A stretch of DNA of 64,000 nt from Rana temporaria (GCF_905171775.1 NC_053494.1:50750511-50814510); one strand, 5' to 3'; counted from the stretch's first letter, positions 41,878 through 53,758 are shown. Numbers and translations are program-made. Notes: a model not told the origin generated them from the sequence alone.

Positions 41878-43278
41878 GTGTCCTGACTTGACACAAATGT
41901 ATACAGCCTTTCAAATACAGCATTAGCACTGCTGCGTCTACCTCAAGGGATTAGCGTGCGTTCCACCTACCGGAAATTCTAGTGATCTGTCATTAAAATG
42001 TTTCAACACCTCTTAATTTTCATTCTTTGTTTTTTACTTTGATTATGTGCAAAATTTATCTAATGTATTGCTACCAATATAAACAGAAAATGACTAAAGC
42101 TTTTTAAAAAAAGTTTTAGTATTGCCTTTCTCTAAAAGTATTTATGCAAAATAAATCCTCCAGTTGAGATTTCGAACTGGGTATTTGGGAAATATAGAGT
42201 TTTCATTTCCCTGCAATTTCACAAAAAAATTGAGAAGATGAAATTCAACCATTTTAGCTAAATGTATTGGAATCAATACAGAAAGCAATTTCAAAATTGA
42301 GAATTGTGGTCATTCTATGGAATTTGCATATTTTAGCAAGCGGTAAATACTCTTTAAAATAAGCCCTCTCTGCAGCTGAAGTCACTATGGGGCAATTTAT
42401 CTTCAAATTTCACTGCAGAAGCACTGAAGCAAGCATTCCACTTTCTACTCTCCCCGTGCACCTGCACCGTACTAACATTACAACTGCTTAACCGGCATCT
42501 GGAGCAATCATTCTAATTATCCCCCAGGAATCCTTTCATTTTATAAGTCCAGTACACACTTTGTTCAATAGTACTAAGTGCTGGTGAAGGAGGACTCTTT
42601 GAACCTATGAAACTCATTGGATTTTTGCAATACAAGATTTTGAACAAAATGAAATCTGGGCTTAATATGCTTTCGCTGTTTTCCATCTTGTATACCTAAT
42701 CCCTAGTCATGTTTAGACATGGAGACATAGGCCACAATTATGCATGTCCATCATATAGAAAATAATTTCCGCAGCAGTCCGTGTCAAGTAAATGACGACA
42801 ATATTGTCCTTCAGTAGGATTAGTGGATAGAAATGCAGCTGTTTGAAGCAAAATATCATTCCCCTTACTCATATCATCTCAAATATCTTCCATTCTGATA
42901 AACTACAGAGACTTTTTTCCAGTCATCTGTAAATATCACTCTGAGCCCTTTCATGTAAGTCAGCTTTATGTTTTTTTTTTTTTTTTTTGGTGCTGTATAA
43001 AGTGTTTAAATTCCACAAACAGAATTCTTTCCAAGCTGTACAATAGCTGTTTCACTGGGTTAAGTGCTTCAAATCCAGCAGACAAAACATTTTCTCCTCT
43101 AAGGGTATGCAACCCTATTGACACATTTCAGTGCATACAATTCCAGATATTGTTTGGGCTCCTGACTTTCTTAATGGATTCTGAAAGAAAGCTAATATTT
43201 TTTAGAGATCAGGAAAATATAAATTTCCTCATAATATTATGGTTTGACTATCAGAGATGGCATGACATTAGTAGCGTT
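41878..43278. other. AT-rich, no gene recognised
   Basis: About 1.4 kb with no transposon ends that I can identify and only short frames. A T-run of about 18 lies at 42971-42988. It may be unique host sequence. Confidence 0.4.
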
Positions 43279-43281
43279 AAA

Positions 43282-43968
43282 GGGCCAGATTCTCGTACCT
43301 GCGGCGCAGCGTAACGTAACCCGTTTACGTTACACCGCCGCAAGTTTTCAGTCTAAGTGCCCGATCCACAAAGCACTTACCTGGAAACTTGCGGCGGTGT
43401 ATCGTAAACACGTTCGGCGCAAGGCGGCCCAATTCAAAAGGGGCGGGCACCATTTAAATTAGGCGTGCTCCCGCGCCGCACTGTGCATGCTCCGGTCACA
43501 AGTTTCCCGACGTGCTTTGCGCGAAATTACGACGCGCCGACGTGTTGAGAATCGTGACATGCGTAACGTACTTACGATGGGAAAACAAAAAAATTCAAAA
43601 GCGACGCGGGAAAGACGGGCATACTTTAACATGGTGGAGTCATTTTACACCATGTTAATAGCAGCCCTATCTTTGCGACGGGAATCTAAAACTTGCGACG
43701 ACGTAACGATGGGAAAAACCTTTGTGGATCGCCGTAACTGCTAATTTGCATACCCGACGCTGATTTACGACACAAACTCCCCCCAGCGGCGGCCGAAGTA
43801 TTGCATCCTAGGATCCGACGGTGTAATTCAATTACACCTGTCGGATCTTAGGGCTAGCTATGCGTAACTGATTCTATGAATCAGTCGCATAGTTAGAACG
43901 GCCCTAAGACAGAGATACAACGGCGTATCAGGAGATACGCCGTCGTATCTCTTTTGTGAATCTGACCC
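43282..43968. mobile_element. MITE family C, 3-bp TSD AAA
   Basis: AAA at 43279-43281 and 43969-43971. Ends GGGCCAGATTCTCG and GTGAATCTGACCC. Its right part (GGAGATACGCCGTCGTATCT) matches the right part of 30807-31541. Confidence 0.8.
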
Positions 43969-43971
43969 AAA

Positions 43972-44424
43972 GTGCCTATGTGCTTAGTAGCTCATCATGG
44001 CATTAATGTTCTATAGAGTTGGCCGCACAGCTAATCTTATTCCTAGAGTTGTCAACGTTCTAATCATTTTAATGGCACTAAAACAAAGACAATGATCCTT
44101 GGTTCAAAGCACCATCCTCTCTCTGAGTCCACTGCATCTTTGTTCACATATTTTTGGACCTCGAGAGGAAGGTTGCACAGGACAGACCCTTTTAAAACTC
44201 TTTTTTTTTCAGTTGCAGTAATGCAGAGGAGCTGCTTGAGATATCTGGCAAACCTGGCTGCAAAGAATGGCACAGTATCTAATCAAAAGTAAAATGCATA
44301 GACTGTCTGTCTTTAACACAGATTAAGCCTAGTTTCACATTTTTGCGATTTAGGCCTGTGCTAGGTTCTAAGTTAAAATGCGCTTTGGCCATGCAGAACA
44401 AAGCAACACGTTTATTTTTAACAC
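43972..44424. other. No gene, possible MITE end
   Basis: Near 44327-44390 AAGCCTAGTTTCACATTTTT resembles the left terminus of the MITE at 17260-17522. No right end found. Confidence 0.35.
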
Positions 44425-44427
44425 TAA

Positions 44428-44760
44428 TGCCCCGTACACACGATCAGAATTTCCAATCATCAGAAATTCCGACCGTGTGTATGCCCCATCGGAGTAATTC
44501 CATTGGAAATTTTCGATGAATTCCATCGGAGTTTACATAGAGAATATGTTCTCTTTTCCTCCGATGGAATTCCGTCGGAATTCCGATTTGTGAATTTGGT
44601 CGGACAAAAGTCCGCTGTCAGTGTGAACCGAGGCTTAAGGTCTTTTGAATGGCATTAGTGATATTTGTATTAATTATAACAGAAATGCCCCGTACACACT
44701 GTCCAACCTTTGTCCGACCAAATTCACAAATCGGAATTCCGATATTGTATGTAAAGGTAC
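44428..44760. mobile_element. Rearranged CGTACACACGATC-group MITE
   Basis: Starts TGCCCCGTACACACGATC after TAA (44425-44427). ATCGGAATTCCGATTTGTGA-type blocks occur at 44575-44615 and, inverted, at 44715-44750 next to another TGCCCCGTACACACTG end (44686). This looks like one MITE broken by an internal insertion or two copies in inverted arrangement. Confidence 0.55.
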
Positions 44761-44772
44761 TACAGAAGCTTC

Positions 44773-45337
44773 AGACTAAGCCATGATTGTGGTGACTGGT
44801 GAAACATGTAGAGGCAACTATAATTTTGCCACTTTACAAAACTCTGGTTTAGTCACATCTTGAGTATGAACTCCAGTTCTGGTCAACAATCCTCAGGAAG
44901 GATGAGCTGGAGCTGGAGGGATTCCAGAGAAAAGCAACAAGGCTAATAAGGGGGCTGGAGGACCTCAGTTATAAGGAACGATTACAAACATTAACACTAT
45001 TCTCCCTGCAGAAAAGATGCCAAGGAGGCTAGGTAAGCGCTAAAAAAGACACATGGTCACACAATGAAGTTAGATGAGATGCAGTACAATCCTAAACTGT
45101 GTAAGGGATTCTTTCCTGTTGGAATGGTAAGAATGTAGAATTCCTTTCCACAATTGGTGGTGTCAGCACACAGTATACATACATTCAAATTAGCTTTTAT
45201 ATGAGTTTCTTTGTGAGCACAATATACAGGGATATTAAAAATTGATAATGACATCAACAAATGCACACATTCAGATTCAACAGGATGGACCGGTTTCTTT
45301 ATTCACCCTTACCAACTATGTATCTACATAACCTTTT
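44773..45337 (+). pseudogene. CR1-like LINE 3' end (ORF2 C-terminus), decayed
   Basis: The plus-strand translation shows the C-terminal CR1/L2-type signature: a TLYKTL-like start degraded near 44830, LEYELQFWSTILRK, LELEGFQRKATRLIRGLEDL, then SYKERLQTLTLFSLQKR, in one frame. After that the frame is broken. The 3' terminus near 45300-45335 (GATGGACCGGTTTCTTTATT...CTATGTATC) is the same as that of the minus-strand copy ending at 55505. The endonuclease and most of the reverse transcriptase are absent. Confidence 0.75.
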
Positions 45338-45466
45338 TAGATACATCTGTCTTATCTTAATATAGGGTGTCCCAAAAAAATCCATCAATGTACTTTTTTA
45401 TATTTGTTCTCAAACTGATGACCATCCTGGTCCAGACATTGCTGATAACGCAAAGCATAAGATCAT

Positions 45467-45944
45467 TTAATTTGCTTTTAGGGCACATTTCGTTTCAATG
45501 GCTATTCTTAATTTGTCAACGTTTGCTGGTTTTGTAGCATAAACATTATCTTTTAGAAATCCCCATAAGAAAAATCCAGTGACATGAGGTCTTATAAACA
45601 CAAAGGGTATTCTACTGTGAACTACTTCTCCCAATCCATCTTTTTGGCATATTCTCATCAAGATAGGCCCTTACATCACAATGGTAGTGCGGGGGTATCC
45701 TATTTTGTTGGAAATAGAAGTCCTCATCATCAAAATCTTCTTCAACATGTGGTAAAACACATTTCAGCAGCAAGTTCAAATAAATGGCGCCGGTTACAGT
45801 ACCATCAAAAAATAATGGTCCAATGAATCCATGCACTGACAGGCTGAAGCACAACGTTACTCCTGGTAAATTACCATGACACTCCTCCATAATGTGCAGA
45901 TTCTGAGGCACCCAATAAGTGCAATTGTGGTGGTTAATTGACAA
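45467..45944 (-). pseudogene. mariner/Tc1-superfamily transposase C-terminal half, broken
   Basis: The minus-strand frame from 45944 gives NHHNCTYWVPQN, then GVTLCFSLSVHGFIGPLFFDGTVTG (read in two parts), YLNLLLKCVLPHVEE and FDDEDFYFQQN-RIPPHYH. In a second frame come GFFLWGFLKDNVYATKPANV and a C-terminal helix (DKLRIAIETKCA). These are the second and third catalytic regions of an IS630/Tc1/mariner transposase. In the usual QQDGAPPH box the aspartate is replaced by N, and the SPDLTP segment before FFLWG is lost at the frame change (about 45612-45661), so the protein is inactive. Confidence 0.8.
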
Positions 45945-46009
45945 GTATAAAAAAAGTACATTTATGTATTTTATTTTAAAATTTGTAAGTAAACTGTATT
46001 GTAATACAT

Positions 46010-47258
46010 TGTCAGGTCACCTGCGGTGACAGGTGCACACCGTCAGGGTCAGGAGTGCACCGCTAAGGTAGTGGACCCTACGGATGACTGCTGAGGACGG
46101 AACACTGGGTGGCTAAGGAAGGCAGGTCCACTGGAGCACAAACAGGGATCCCACAGGGAGCTAGAGCCTAAAATTCCCCAGGGCACGTAGTTTAATGCCG
46201 CATACACACGATCATTTTTCGGGTTGTAAAAAAAACAACGTTTTTCAGGCTCTAGAAAAAAACGTTTTTTTCAACTTCATCATTAAAACAGCCTTGCCTA
46301 CACACGATCATGAAAAAATATTGGTCTAGCAAAGCGCTGTGACATACAAAACGTACAACGGCACTATAAAGGGGAAGTTCTATTCAGATGACGTCACCCT
46401 TTAGCTGATTTTGTGTTAGTAAAAGACGATTCGCGCTTTTCTGTCTGTTACAGTGTGATGAATGTGCTTACTCCATTACGACCGGGAGTTTTACCAGAAT
46501 GAGCGCTCTCATCTCATAACTTGCTTCTGAGCATGCACAGGTTTTTCACGTCGTTAAAGCCCACACACGATCATTTTTTACAACCCGAAAAACGACAAAG
46601 TTTAAAACGTTGTGGAAAAATAGAGCATGTTCGAAAAACAAAATTTACCATTTTTCAGAACCCGAAAAATGCTCTGAAGCCCACACACGATAGTTTTAAA
46701 TTACATTTTTAAAAAACGTTGTTTTTTCCAACCCGGAAAATGATCGTGTGTACGCGGCATAAGATCCAGCAGGTGTTCACCAGAGCCTCTAGTGGTGAGG
46801 ATGGACTGAGCTGCAAATGGATCCAGGTCGCGGCCCCCAGAGACCCCCAGATTATGCTCACAGTAGGCTATAGAGGATAGAGGGAAAGCAGCAGCTCAGG
46901 ATACAAGAGATAGCGAGGGAATAGGCCAAAGGTCAGGGTGATTAGCAGACAAGGATAAACAAAGGACATGCCAAAGGTCAAGGTCACAAGCAGACAGGGA
47001 TAGTCGAGAACAAGCCAAGATCGGTAAAACAGAGAAACGGCAAGCAGGAAATAAAACACACAATAGCTTAACAAACACTGTTGATCAGCACGGCTGGCTT
47101 GCAGTGCACAGGTTAATATAGAGTTCCCTGATAGGGCCTGGGGTGGAGCCTTGCTGGAGCAGAGATTATTTAAGCAGCCAGGTGAGAGTGGCTGGCCTCT
47201 AAGGTGAACACATGGATGAGGTAAGCTGACAGAGAAACATTACTGCATACCCGTGACA
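46010..47258. mobile_element. Solo LTR with nested MITE, TSD TACAT/TAAAT
   Basis: TGTCAGGTCACC...CCCGTGACA with TG...CA edges. It aligns along its length with the LTR at 51951-52648 (shared GGTCAGGAGTGCACCGCTA, GTTCACCAGAGCCT, CAAGATCGGTAA). The flanking pentamers TACAT and TAAAT differ at one base. The extra length relative to the other copy is the MITE at 46196-46759. No internal retroviral or retrotransposon coding region remains. Confidence 0.75.
46196..46759. mobile_element. CGTACACACGATC-group MITE nested in the solo LTR, TSD TAA
   Basis: TAA at 46193-46195 and 46760-46762. Ends TGCCGCATACACACGATC and GATCGTGTGTACGCGGCA are inverted repeats. It is the same family as 27384-27859. The other LTR copy has no insertion here, giving the empty site. 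Confidence 0.85.
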
Positions 47259-47313
47259 TAAATACTGTCTTTATAATCATTCAAACTGTGTATACATTTT
47301 GGGACACCCTGTT

Positions 47314-48809
47314 TAAAGCTAAAATCTTATCGTAATGTGCCTGCTTGACCCCTCTTTCAATGATGCAGCCTACAAAACTTTTATACAAATACCATATTTC
47401 TGAAAAGTTGGTATGTGTACATGATGAGGCATGTTTCCCGGTATGGCATTTCTGGGCATTGCAATAGGTCTCCCAGCTACCAAGCAAGGCATTGCGGGAT
47501 GGGCAAGTGTGCATATTTTCCATAAACCCAGAAGTTTAGGTTTTTCAGATGGCTGCATTGAGGCAGTGGCTAGACCTGCAAGAAGCAATGTGACAATAAA
47601 GATTGCTTGCTAATAATCTGCATAGTAATTTGTCCGTATACGCAGATGGTCTGTCTTAAACAAAACAGCTAAGTTTAAGATCCTTTCAGTCCTGCTTCCC
47701 ACGGCAGTATTTGGAATTATATTTTCATATACTTTGAAACATGAGACACCATGTCATTTTTTCCCAAGCTATATCATTTTTCATTGGACATTAACATGTC
47801 TGACACACATTGTCATCTGCATTTAATTTACGCAACACTGAAAATTATACCATATCATTTTAAAATGGGGGATTTCAGATATTTAAATACAGATCATATA
47901 GATATTCAGCAAGAATGCTTTTATAAAGTTCACTTTAAATGCTACAGAGAAAAGCATAAAAATATGCTTCCCTACTGGTTTCCTGTATCTGTCACCTCAT
48001 TCAAATTCAGGCTGGAGAGTCAATTAGGAAGAAGGAGGCACATTAATAAAATAGAGCACTGTTGTACACAGCACGCTCTAGCCTTGTAAACTGAAATTGA
48101 ATGAAATGCTGCATTTGGTCTCCCACAAACTCAATAAACTAGTTTCGCTCCAATGCATGGTGTTACAGCACTGCAGAGATTGATGGTTTCGTTTACAATA
48201 GCATATATTAAATTTCCAGTGTAATTTAACAAGAAATACTGCGTCCCTGGCTGGCAATAAAGAAATGAAATCAATTTGAAAAAAAGAACCATAACATCTG
48301 GGTTTTTTTTGGTTTGAAATATAATATTATTTTATTTTTTATTACCATAACATTTTTCTACATAGCAAAATATTTATGATGAATTCAAGGACCAGTAAAC
48401 CTAAAATAAAAAGTTACTTTATGTCAAATAATATTTAAATATATATGTCTAACTGTGCCCGTATCAACATGAAATAGAAAATATCTGACATTGATATAAC
48501 TTCTGTGACGTATGTATTTTATTGTTTTATGCCAGCTGTCAACTTGGCTTATTTATGAGCCTTAAGAATTTTTTTTCCTACATTTTTCCTTTTCATTTTG
48601 CACTGTCATCTTCCAAACTATTTAGAAAGCTCATACCTGTTTTTTTTTGGTACATTTTCCTGTGGATTTTACCATATCTTCTTATTTTTAAGCCATAATT
48701 AGTATTATTTTCAAGAAAACAATATAATTGTTTTCCTCCCATTTAAATTACAGATATCATGCTCTTTAAAAGCTAAAGGAAAACATACCATTCAAAGAAC
48801 TTAATGCCC
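47314..48809. other. AT-rich, no gene supported
   Basis: About 1.5 kb without recognisable transposon ends. A 112-codon frame (47751-48089) has no exon signals and no recognisable domain. It may be unique host sequence. Confidence 0.4.
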
Positions 48810-49682
48810 TTAAATTGGTTGTAAGCCCTTAAGCCGTGTACACACAAGCGGATTTCTGATGGAATCAAATCCAATGGATTTTTTCGCCGGATATCCGATG
48901 AAACTGACTTTCATCAGTCTTGCATACACACTATCAGACTAAATTCCGACCGTGCCAAAACGCGATGACGTAAAACACTACGACGAGTCAAAAAAAATGA
49001 AGTTCAATGCTTCTGAGCATGCGTCGACTTGATTCTGAGCATGCATGGATTTTCTCCGATGGAGTTCCACACAGAAGATCGGAATTTCCTATCGGTTTTT
49101 TATCCATAGGAAAAATTTAAAACACGTTCTATTTTTTTTACACCGATGGAAAAAAGACCGATGGGGCCCACACACGATCGGTTTGTCCGATGAAAACAGT
49201 TCATCGGTCTTTTTTCATCGGACAAACCGATCGTGTGTACACGGCTTTACAGACCACTTTAACCTAGAGGTAAGCCTAGATTAAGGATTACATGTAGGTG
49301 CAACAAATATATCCTAAACCTACGCGGTTTAGGAGATATTTGCAAAAGAAAGGTACCGTTGTCTACGGCGCATGCACCGTAGACAATGGCACGCAGGCGC
49401 ACTAAGCGTGCCACTTCTTACGGCGATCATGCCGTTAGTGGCGGCATGAGTGGGAGTGACATCATAGCGGCTCCACCCAGTCACATGGCCGGAGCCACGA
49501 TATGCGAAAGACACTCATGGAGAGATGGTGCAGACGGAGGAGGGCAACGAGCACCGCTGTGGGGGCTTCGATCTCGGGTAAGTACTCCATAATGAGCTTG
49601 TATGCTATGCATACAAGCCCATTATGCCTTTGTCTTGCGGGTGTTTTTTTTTTTTTTTAAAGAGGGTTTACTTCCTCTTTAA
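48810..49682. mobile_element. TTAA-inserting MITE with nested MITE
   Basis: Left end TTAAATTGGTTGTAAGCCC (48810 on) and right end GTTTACTTCCTCTTTAA are inverted repeats. A second MITE (48832-49246) lies 22 bp inside the left end. Beyond it are the GGTAAGCCTAGATTAAGG palindrome relic, the ATCCTAAAC...GTTTAGGAGAT hairpin and a GC-rich core. Sister fragments lie at 25266 and 60650. Confidence 0.8.
48832..49246. mobile_element. CGTACACAC-group MITE, TSD TTA, nested
   Basis: TTA at 48829-48831 and 49247-49249. Ends AGCCGTGTACACAC and GTGTGTACACGGCT are perfect 14-bp inverted repeats. Contains GAGCATGCGTCGACTTGATT, as does 21439-21851 in inverted form. Confidence 0.85.
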
Positions 49683-49993
49683 GGATAAGTTCAACTTTTA
49701 AAAAATATAATAAATGCACATTTTTTGCAGATAAAAAAAAAAATTGCATTTTGATTTTTTTTTAGGAGCCTGGAAAGTATTGCAACAGAAATCAACAGAT
49801 CACTGGTGCCTTGCAGGTCTTCTGCAGACTGGCAGCATTAGCGTAAGTGTAAGCTGTCCTGTACGTGAACAGGGGGAGAATATTCCCCACTTGTTGTCAA
49901 AGCAAATGATTGGGGGGGTAAATTTGTAACATGTGACGTGTTACACCCTGAATACGGGTGAAACATGTTACAAAAGGTGAATGTATTTTTTAA
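49679..49993. mobile_element. Possible TTAA MITE adjoining the previous one
   Basis: Starts TTAAGGATAAGTTCAACTTTT and ends AAAAGGTGAATGTATTTTTTAA, weakly inverted. It contains the hairpin GTAACATGTGACGTGTTAC and a relative. It shares its left TTAA with the preceding element. Confidence 0.4.
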
Positions 49994-50664
49994 ATGTTAG
50001 ATAATATTTTTGTCAACAATATTCCCCTGGAATAAAAAAAAAAAAGCTACAACGGTATAATGCAAAGTTATTTTTTCCAGGTTGTTCTCCCACTGTTGTA
50101 GCTTCACAAGTGTATAAATTAGTAAAAACAGTATTGGCGAAAAAGGGTAAAAACTGCAGAGAAATTAAAAGTACATTCTTGTAGATTTTTTCAAATATAT
50201 TGTATGATTATTTTGAAAATGTTTAAATATACTTTGGTTCAAGGTGGTAGTATGTTTTTTCCTACTTATTCGCCTGCTTGTTTCAGGGGTTGTAGGGAGA
50301 TGGGTACCCATCTTCACATTTGGTGGACATGTCTCTTAAGCCTGGTACACACTACAGTTTTTGTTTTCATTCAACCCAGTGGGTTAAATAAAAAAAAACT
50401 GTCAGCTCCTATTGGAGTTTCTGTACTCACTATGCAAAGTTAGTTCAGCGTTCTCCCCTGCTGAGATGTTGTGTTTTGACCAGGGAATGCCCCCCAGTCA
50501 GAACGCTCCAATCAGCGATCTCTGCTGCTGTGTGAAAATAAAAACGTATTGAATGAAAACATTTTTAAAAAGGTAAAATAGCCTTTTCTCCAAATTTTTC
50601 ATAATTAGAGCTATTTTGTTTTTATGTTTATATATTGTGAGAACCAGCTTTAAATGGTAGAGCA
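49994..50664. other. No gene; one MITE left end
   Basis: At about 50338 TTAAGCCTGGTACACACTAC starts a CGTACACAC-like MITE with an internal hairpin (TTCATTCAACCCAGTGGGTT), but no right end is recognisable. Confidence 0.4.
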
Positions 50665-52902
50665 TTAAGGATGCAGCCACTCATGTGCAGCTCTGGCCTC
50701 AATTATCAGGCCCTTGTCTGTATCCTCCAGTCTTCTCACACAAACTCTAAGCATGCACCCAGCAGCTACCTACTGCACTGATTCCCACCTGTCTTCTAGG
50801 CAGGGGTCACACTGGTCCCTCTTAGCATACTATGTATTGGTATCCTCTTACCCTTTATTTGATTAATCAATTCTTGTGAATTTCTAAAAGGAGTGTCCAA
50901 TCGTTGCTTCATTTATTTCCTCCATGTCCATCAGTTTCCTCACGGAACATTCCAATATCAATGCAGCTACATCCCAGTATCTTTCTGAAGAACAGATCGC
51001 TTGTCTTGCCATTCAGAAGTCATTGAGTTCATTTTGACACCTTTAAAGATGTCAACTCTTTATTCAGGTCTTTTTTTCTGGGCAGATAAGCTATTAAGCA
51101 AAGTTTCCCTTCCATGGAGCTTCTTGAATTGTGGGATATTGGCTGCAAGCGCACCTTTGATTATAGGACATTTTGCAGTTCCTCCTTCTGGCACAGCAAT
51201 AATAGTCTCTACTCCACTGTTTCAATATTATTATTATTAAACTTTTGGCCAAACACAGTCTATTTTACTCTTGCCTTCCCACTAAACAGCAAATTGTACA
51301 GACGCAAGTCTTTCTCAAGATAACACTCAGTGGGTCTCCCAACTGGGGTCACTCCCACTTCACAGGGGGCAGCCTCACAGTCTGTCTCTTTAATTACTGT
51401 TTTAGCAGTTCCAGCATTTTTAACTCATTAATGGCAGTCTTACCCCACCTCAATAGGTGTTGCCATTTCACCAATGCAGCCACAGGGTGAAACCCCACCA
51501 GGTGTCCTATCGTTTTGGCACCCCGTGCAGACTGAGAAGGGAGATTCATCACTGTTCACAGGAGTGACAATAGACAGTTTTAGTACCTCCACTGTAGTCA
51601 ATACAGGCCGCTCACCCCTCTAAGTGGACCTCTGAGTTAACAGATAGGTCAAACGAGCCTTCCCATAAAGGGTATAATAGATGATTGTTGCCCCTGTGGG
51701 GATCCAATTGTTATACGATCTTACCGCTCCAAATACCCAGCTGGATCTCACACTTAGTAAGGACCGGATAGAATTGTTGCACCATATACAAAGGGGGCAC
51801 TAATGACCTAGTTTCTGGTGTCAGAGTGTTCAGTATTACGTCTCATAGAAACAATCAATGAAAGGTGACTGCAGATGATGTGATAGAGTCCTCCCAGAAC
51901 TGATGGTCAGCTGACTCATGAGGACCATGAAGTAAGAGAGACTGAAAGAGTGTCAGGTCACCTGAGGCCAGGTGACAGATGCACACCATTGGGTCAGGAG
52001 TGCACCGCTATGATAGTGGACCCTACGGCTGACTACTGCGGTTGGAACACTGGGTGGTGCAGGAAGGCAGGTGCACTGGGTCGCCAACACGGATCCCAAA
52101 GGGAGCTAGAACGTGAGATTCCCCTGGGTGGGAGTCTAAGAGCCAGCTGGTGTTCACCAGAGCCTTTAGTGGTAACGATGGACTTTGCTGCAGCTGACTC
52201 CAGGTGGCGGTCCCTGGGGTCTCCCAGCTCACGCTCATGGTAGGCTATAGGAGCATAAGCTAAAGGTCGGCGCAACAAGCAGACAAGGATAAACGGTGAA
52301 CAAGCCAAAGGTCAAGGGTCACAAGCCGGCAGGGATAGTGGAGAAAGCACCAAAGGTCAGGGTCACAAGCAAGCGGGGATGGTCGGGAAAATCGCCAAGA
52401 TCGGTAACAGAGACAAAATGTAGAGCACACGGCAAGCAGGAAACAGGAAACCAAACACACAATATTGTACGGCAAGGCAGGCTTGGAGAACACGGTGTTA
52501 AATAGTGGTTCCTGTTGAGGCGAGGGTGGAGCCACACTGAGGGAAGTTTACTTAACCATGCAGGTGTGAGAAGGCAAACCCTAAGGCTGATACACAGACA
52601 AGGTAAGAGACAGACAGGTCATGAAAGTATTACTGCAAGGTCATGACAAAGAGACCTCATATGCTGATCTCGGCATAGGTGTCACTGTTGCCACAGACAC
52701 TATGGGGCTACAGACAAAGTAAATACCACTGCCTGCAATTATAATTGACATAGCAGATGAACCTAATCAAAAGCACCTAAATTGGTTGGGCAAAACTCCC
52801 TATTTCCCCTGAGCCAGCGGGCAATGTACTGTTTACCCATCTAGCGCACAGTCAATATGTTGTTAGGAGTGGGGCTGGGAAGCTGGCCGCCGCATCCTTA
52901 AC
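50665..52902. mobile_element. TTAA-bounded element interrupted by a solo LTR
   Basis: Ends TTAAGGATGCAGCC (50665 on) and GCCGCCGCATCCTTAA (to 52902) are short inverted repeats with TTAA edges. The interior has no recognisable protein. The solo LTR 51951-52648 is a later insertion. Assignment rests on short ends only. Confidence 0.4.
51951..52648. mobile_element. Solo LTR, 698 bp, TSD AAGAG
   Basis: TGTCAGGTCACCTG...GGTCATGACA, with a perfect 5-bp duplication AAGAG at 51946-51950 and 52649-52653. TG...CA edges and a 5-bp TSD fit an LTR retrotransposon left as a solo LTR by recombination. It is related along its length to 46010-47258. No internal genes, so the retroelement class is undetermined. 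Confidence 0.85.
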
Positions 52903-53417
52903 AACAAATTATTTATCAGCTGTCAGTGAACTTCACTGTCAGTGGATCACCCTAGTCCATACTAGGCCCTGGTATGTACTAAGGAGGAGACCCCACGCCA
53001 TTTTGTACAATTTTTTTTTGGTATTGCTGGATACTAGCAATAGCTTGCAGCTGCCAAGTACATTTAAATATTTTTTTTCTTTAGAAATTTATTTTTTTGC
53101 TGCAGCATGTTCTGTACATGTTACAGATGTGCCACTTTACAGGCAGACTAAGGGGACCCCCAAGGCACTATATTTAAAGGAATTGTTCATTTTTATTGTT
53201 TCACTATTTTGCATTGATAAAAGTCCTCCAGGGCAGTACCTGGGCCCCCATACCATTTTTATGACCAATAACTTGCGTATAAGTCTTCAATTTTTTTTTT
53301 TTTTGCAAGTTCAGGTCCTATAGACTTCAATGGGGTTTGATGTTTGGGTCCAATTTTTTTTCAATGTTTGGCTGTTCTGGTGCGAACTGAACCAGGGGGT
53401 GTTTGGTCCATTTCTAA
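52903..53417. other. Probable old dispersed repeat, no gene
   Basis: The end (GACTTCAATGGGGTTTGATG...GGTGCGAACTGAACC) recalls a common frog repeat, but no boundary is visible. No coding sequence. Confidence 0.35.
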
Positions 53418-53758
53418 TCCTCAAGATATTCTTATCTTTCAAAGGCTTTATTGAAACAAAAGACAAAGTATAAAAAGGGGAAGCAGCAAGGATAACAAGT
53501 GCATAGTATCAAGTAACACATAGACATGAATCGTACAAAATAAATCACAAACAACTTTAGCACTGGTGCATTAATCATTAAATTCCACAGAATGCAGTAC
53601 TACGAGGAACTGTCAATTGTCAGTTTCTGCAGTGAAAAAATACCGGTGAAGAACCAGAATAGGTTAGGAAGGAATAGTAAGGAAAGAAGAGGAGTTTAGG
53701 AGGGAGTCGAGGAAAGGTGGCAATCGTCATAGAGCGAGCTCGTCCTCAAGATATTCTT
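53418..53758 (-). mobile_element. Retroposed LINE 3' end with 16-bp TSD, minus strand
   Basis: TCCTCAAGATATTCTT occurs at 53418-53433 and 53743-53758. The 309-bp insert, read on the minus strand, ends with an AATAAA (53448-53453) about 15 bp before the target repeat. This indicates reverse transcription of a truncated transcript. No open frame. The tail is not a pure A run. Confidence 0.75.

Larger units (their letters stand above)
45363..47313 (-). mobile_element. mariner-like element containing a solo LTR
   Basis: The ends TAGGGTGTCCCAAAA (45363 on) and TTTTGGGACACCCTG (to 47312) are inverted repeats of a mariner-type transposon. A transposase remnant lies on the minus strand (45467-45944) and a 1.25-kb LTR copy (46010-47258) occupies most of the rest, itself holding a MITE. 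The transposase N-terminal region is missing. Confidence 0.8.

Noticed and set aside
47751..48089. 112-codon plus-strand frame in apparently unique sequence
   Set aside because: No acceptor/donor context, no recognisable domain, no promoter or Kozak support; length is within chance for 64 kb of AT-rich sequence.
51951..52648. Possible endogenous retrovirus genes
   Set aside because: Only LTR-like sequence is present. No gag, pol or env-type motif in any frame, so no retroviral assignment is made.
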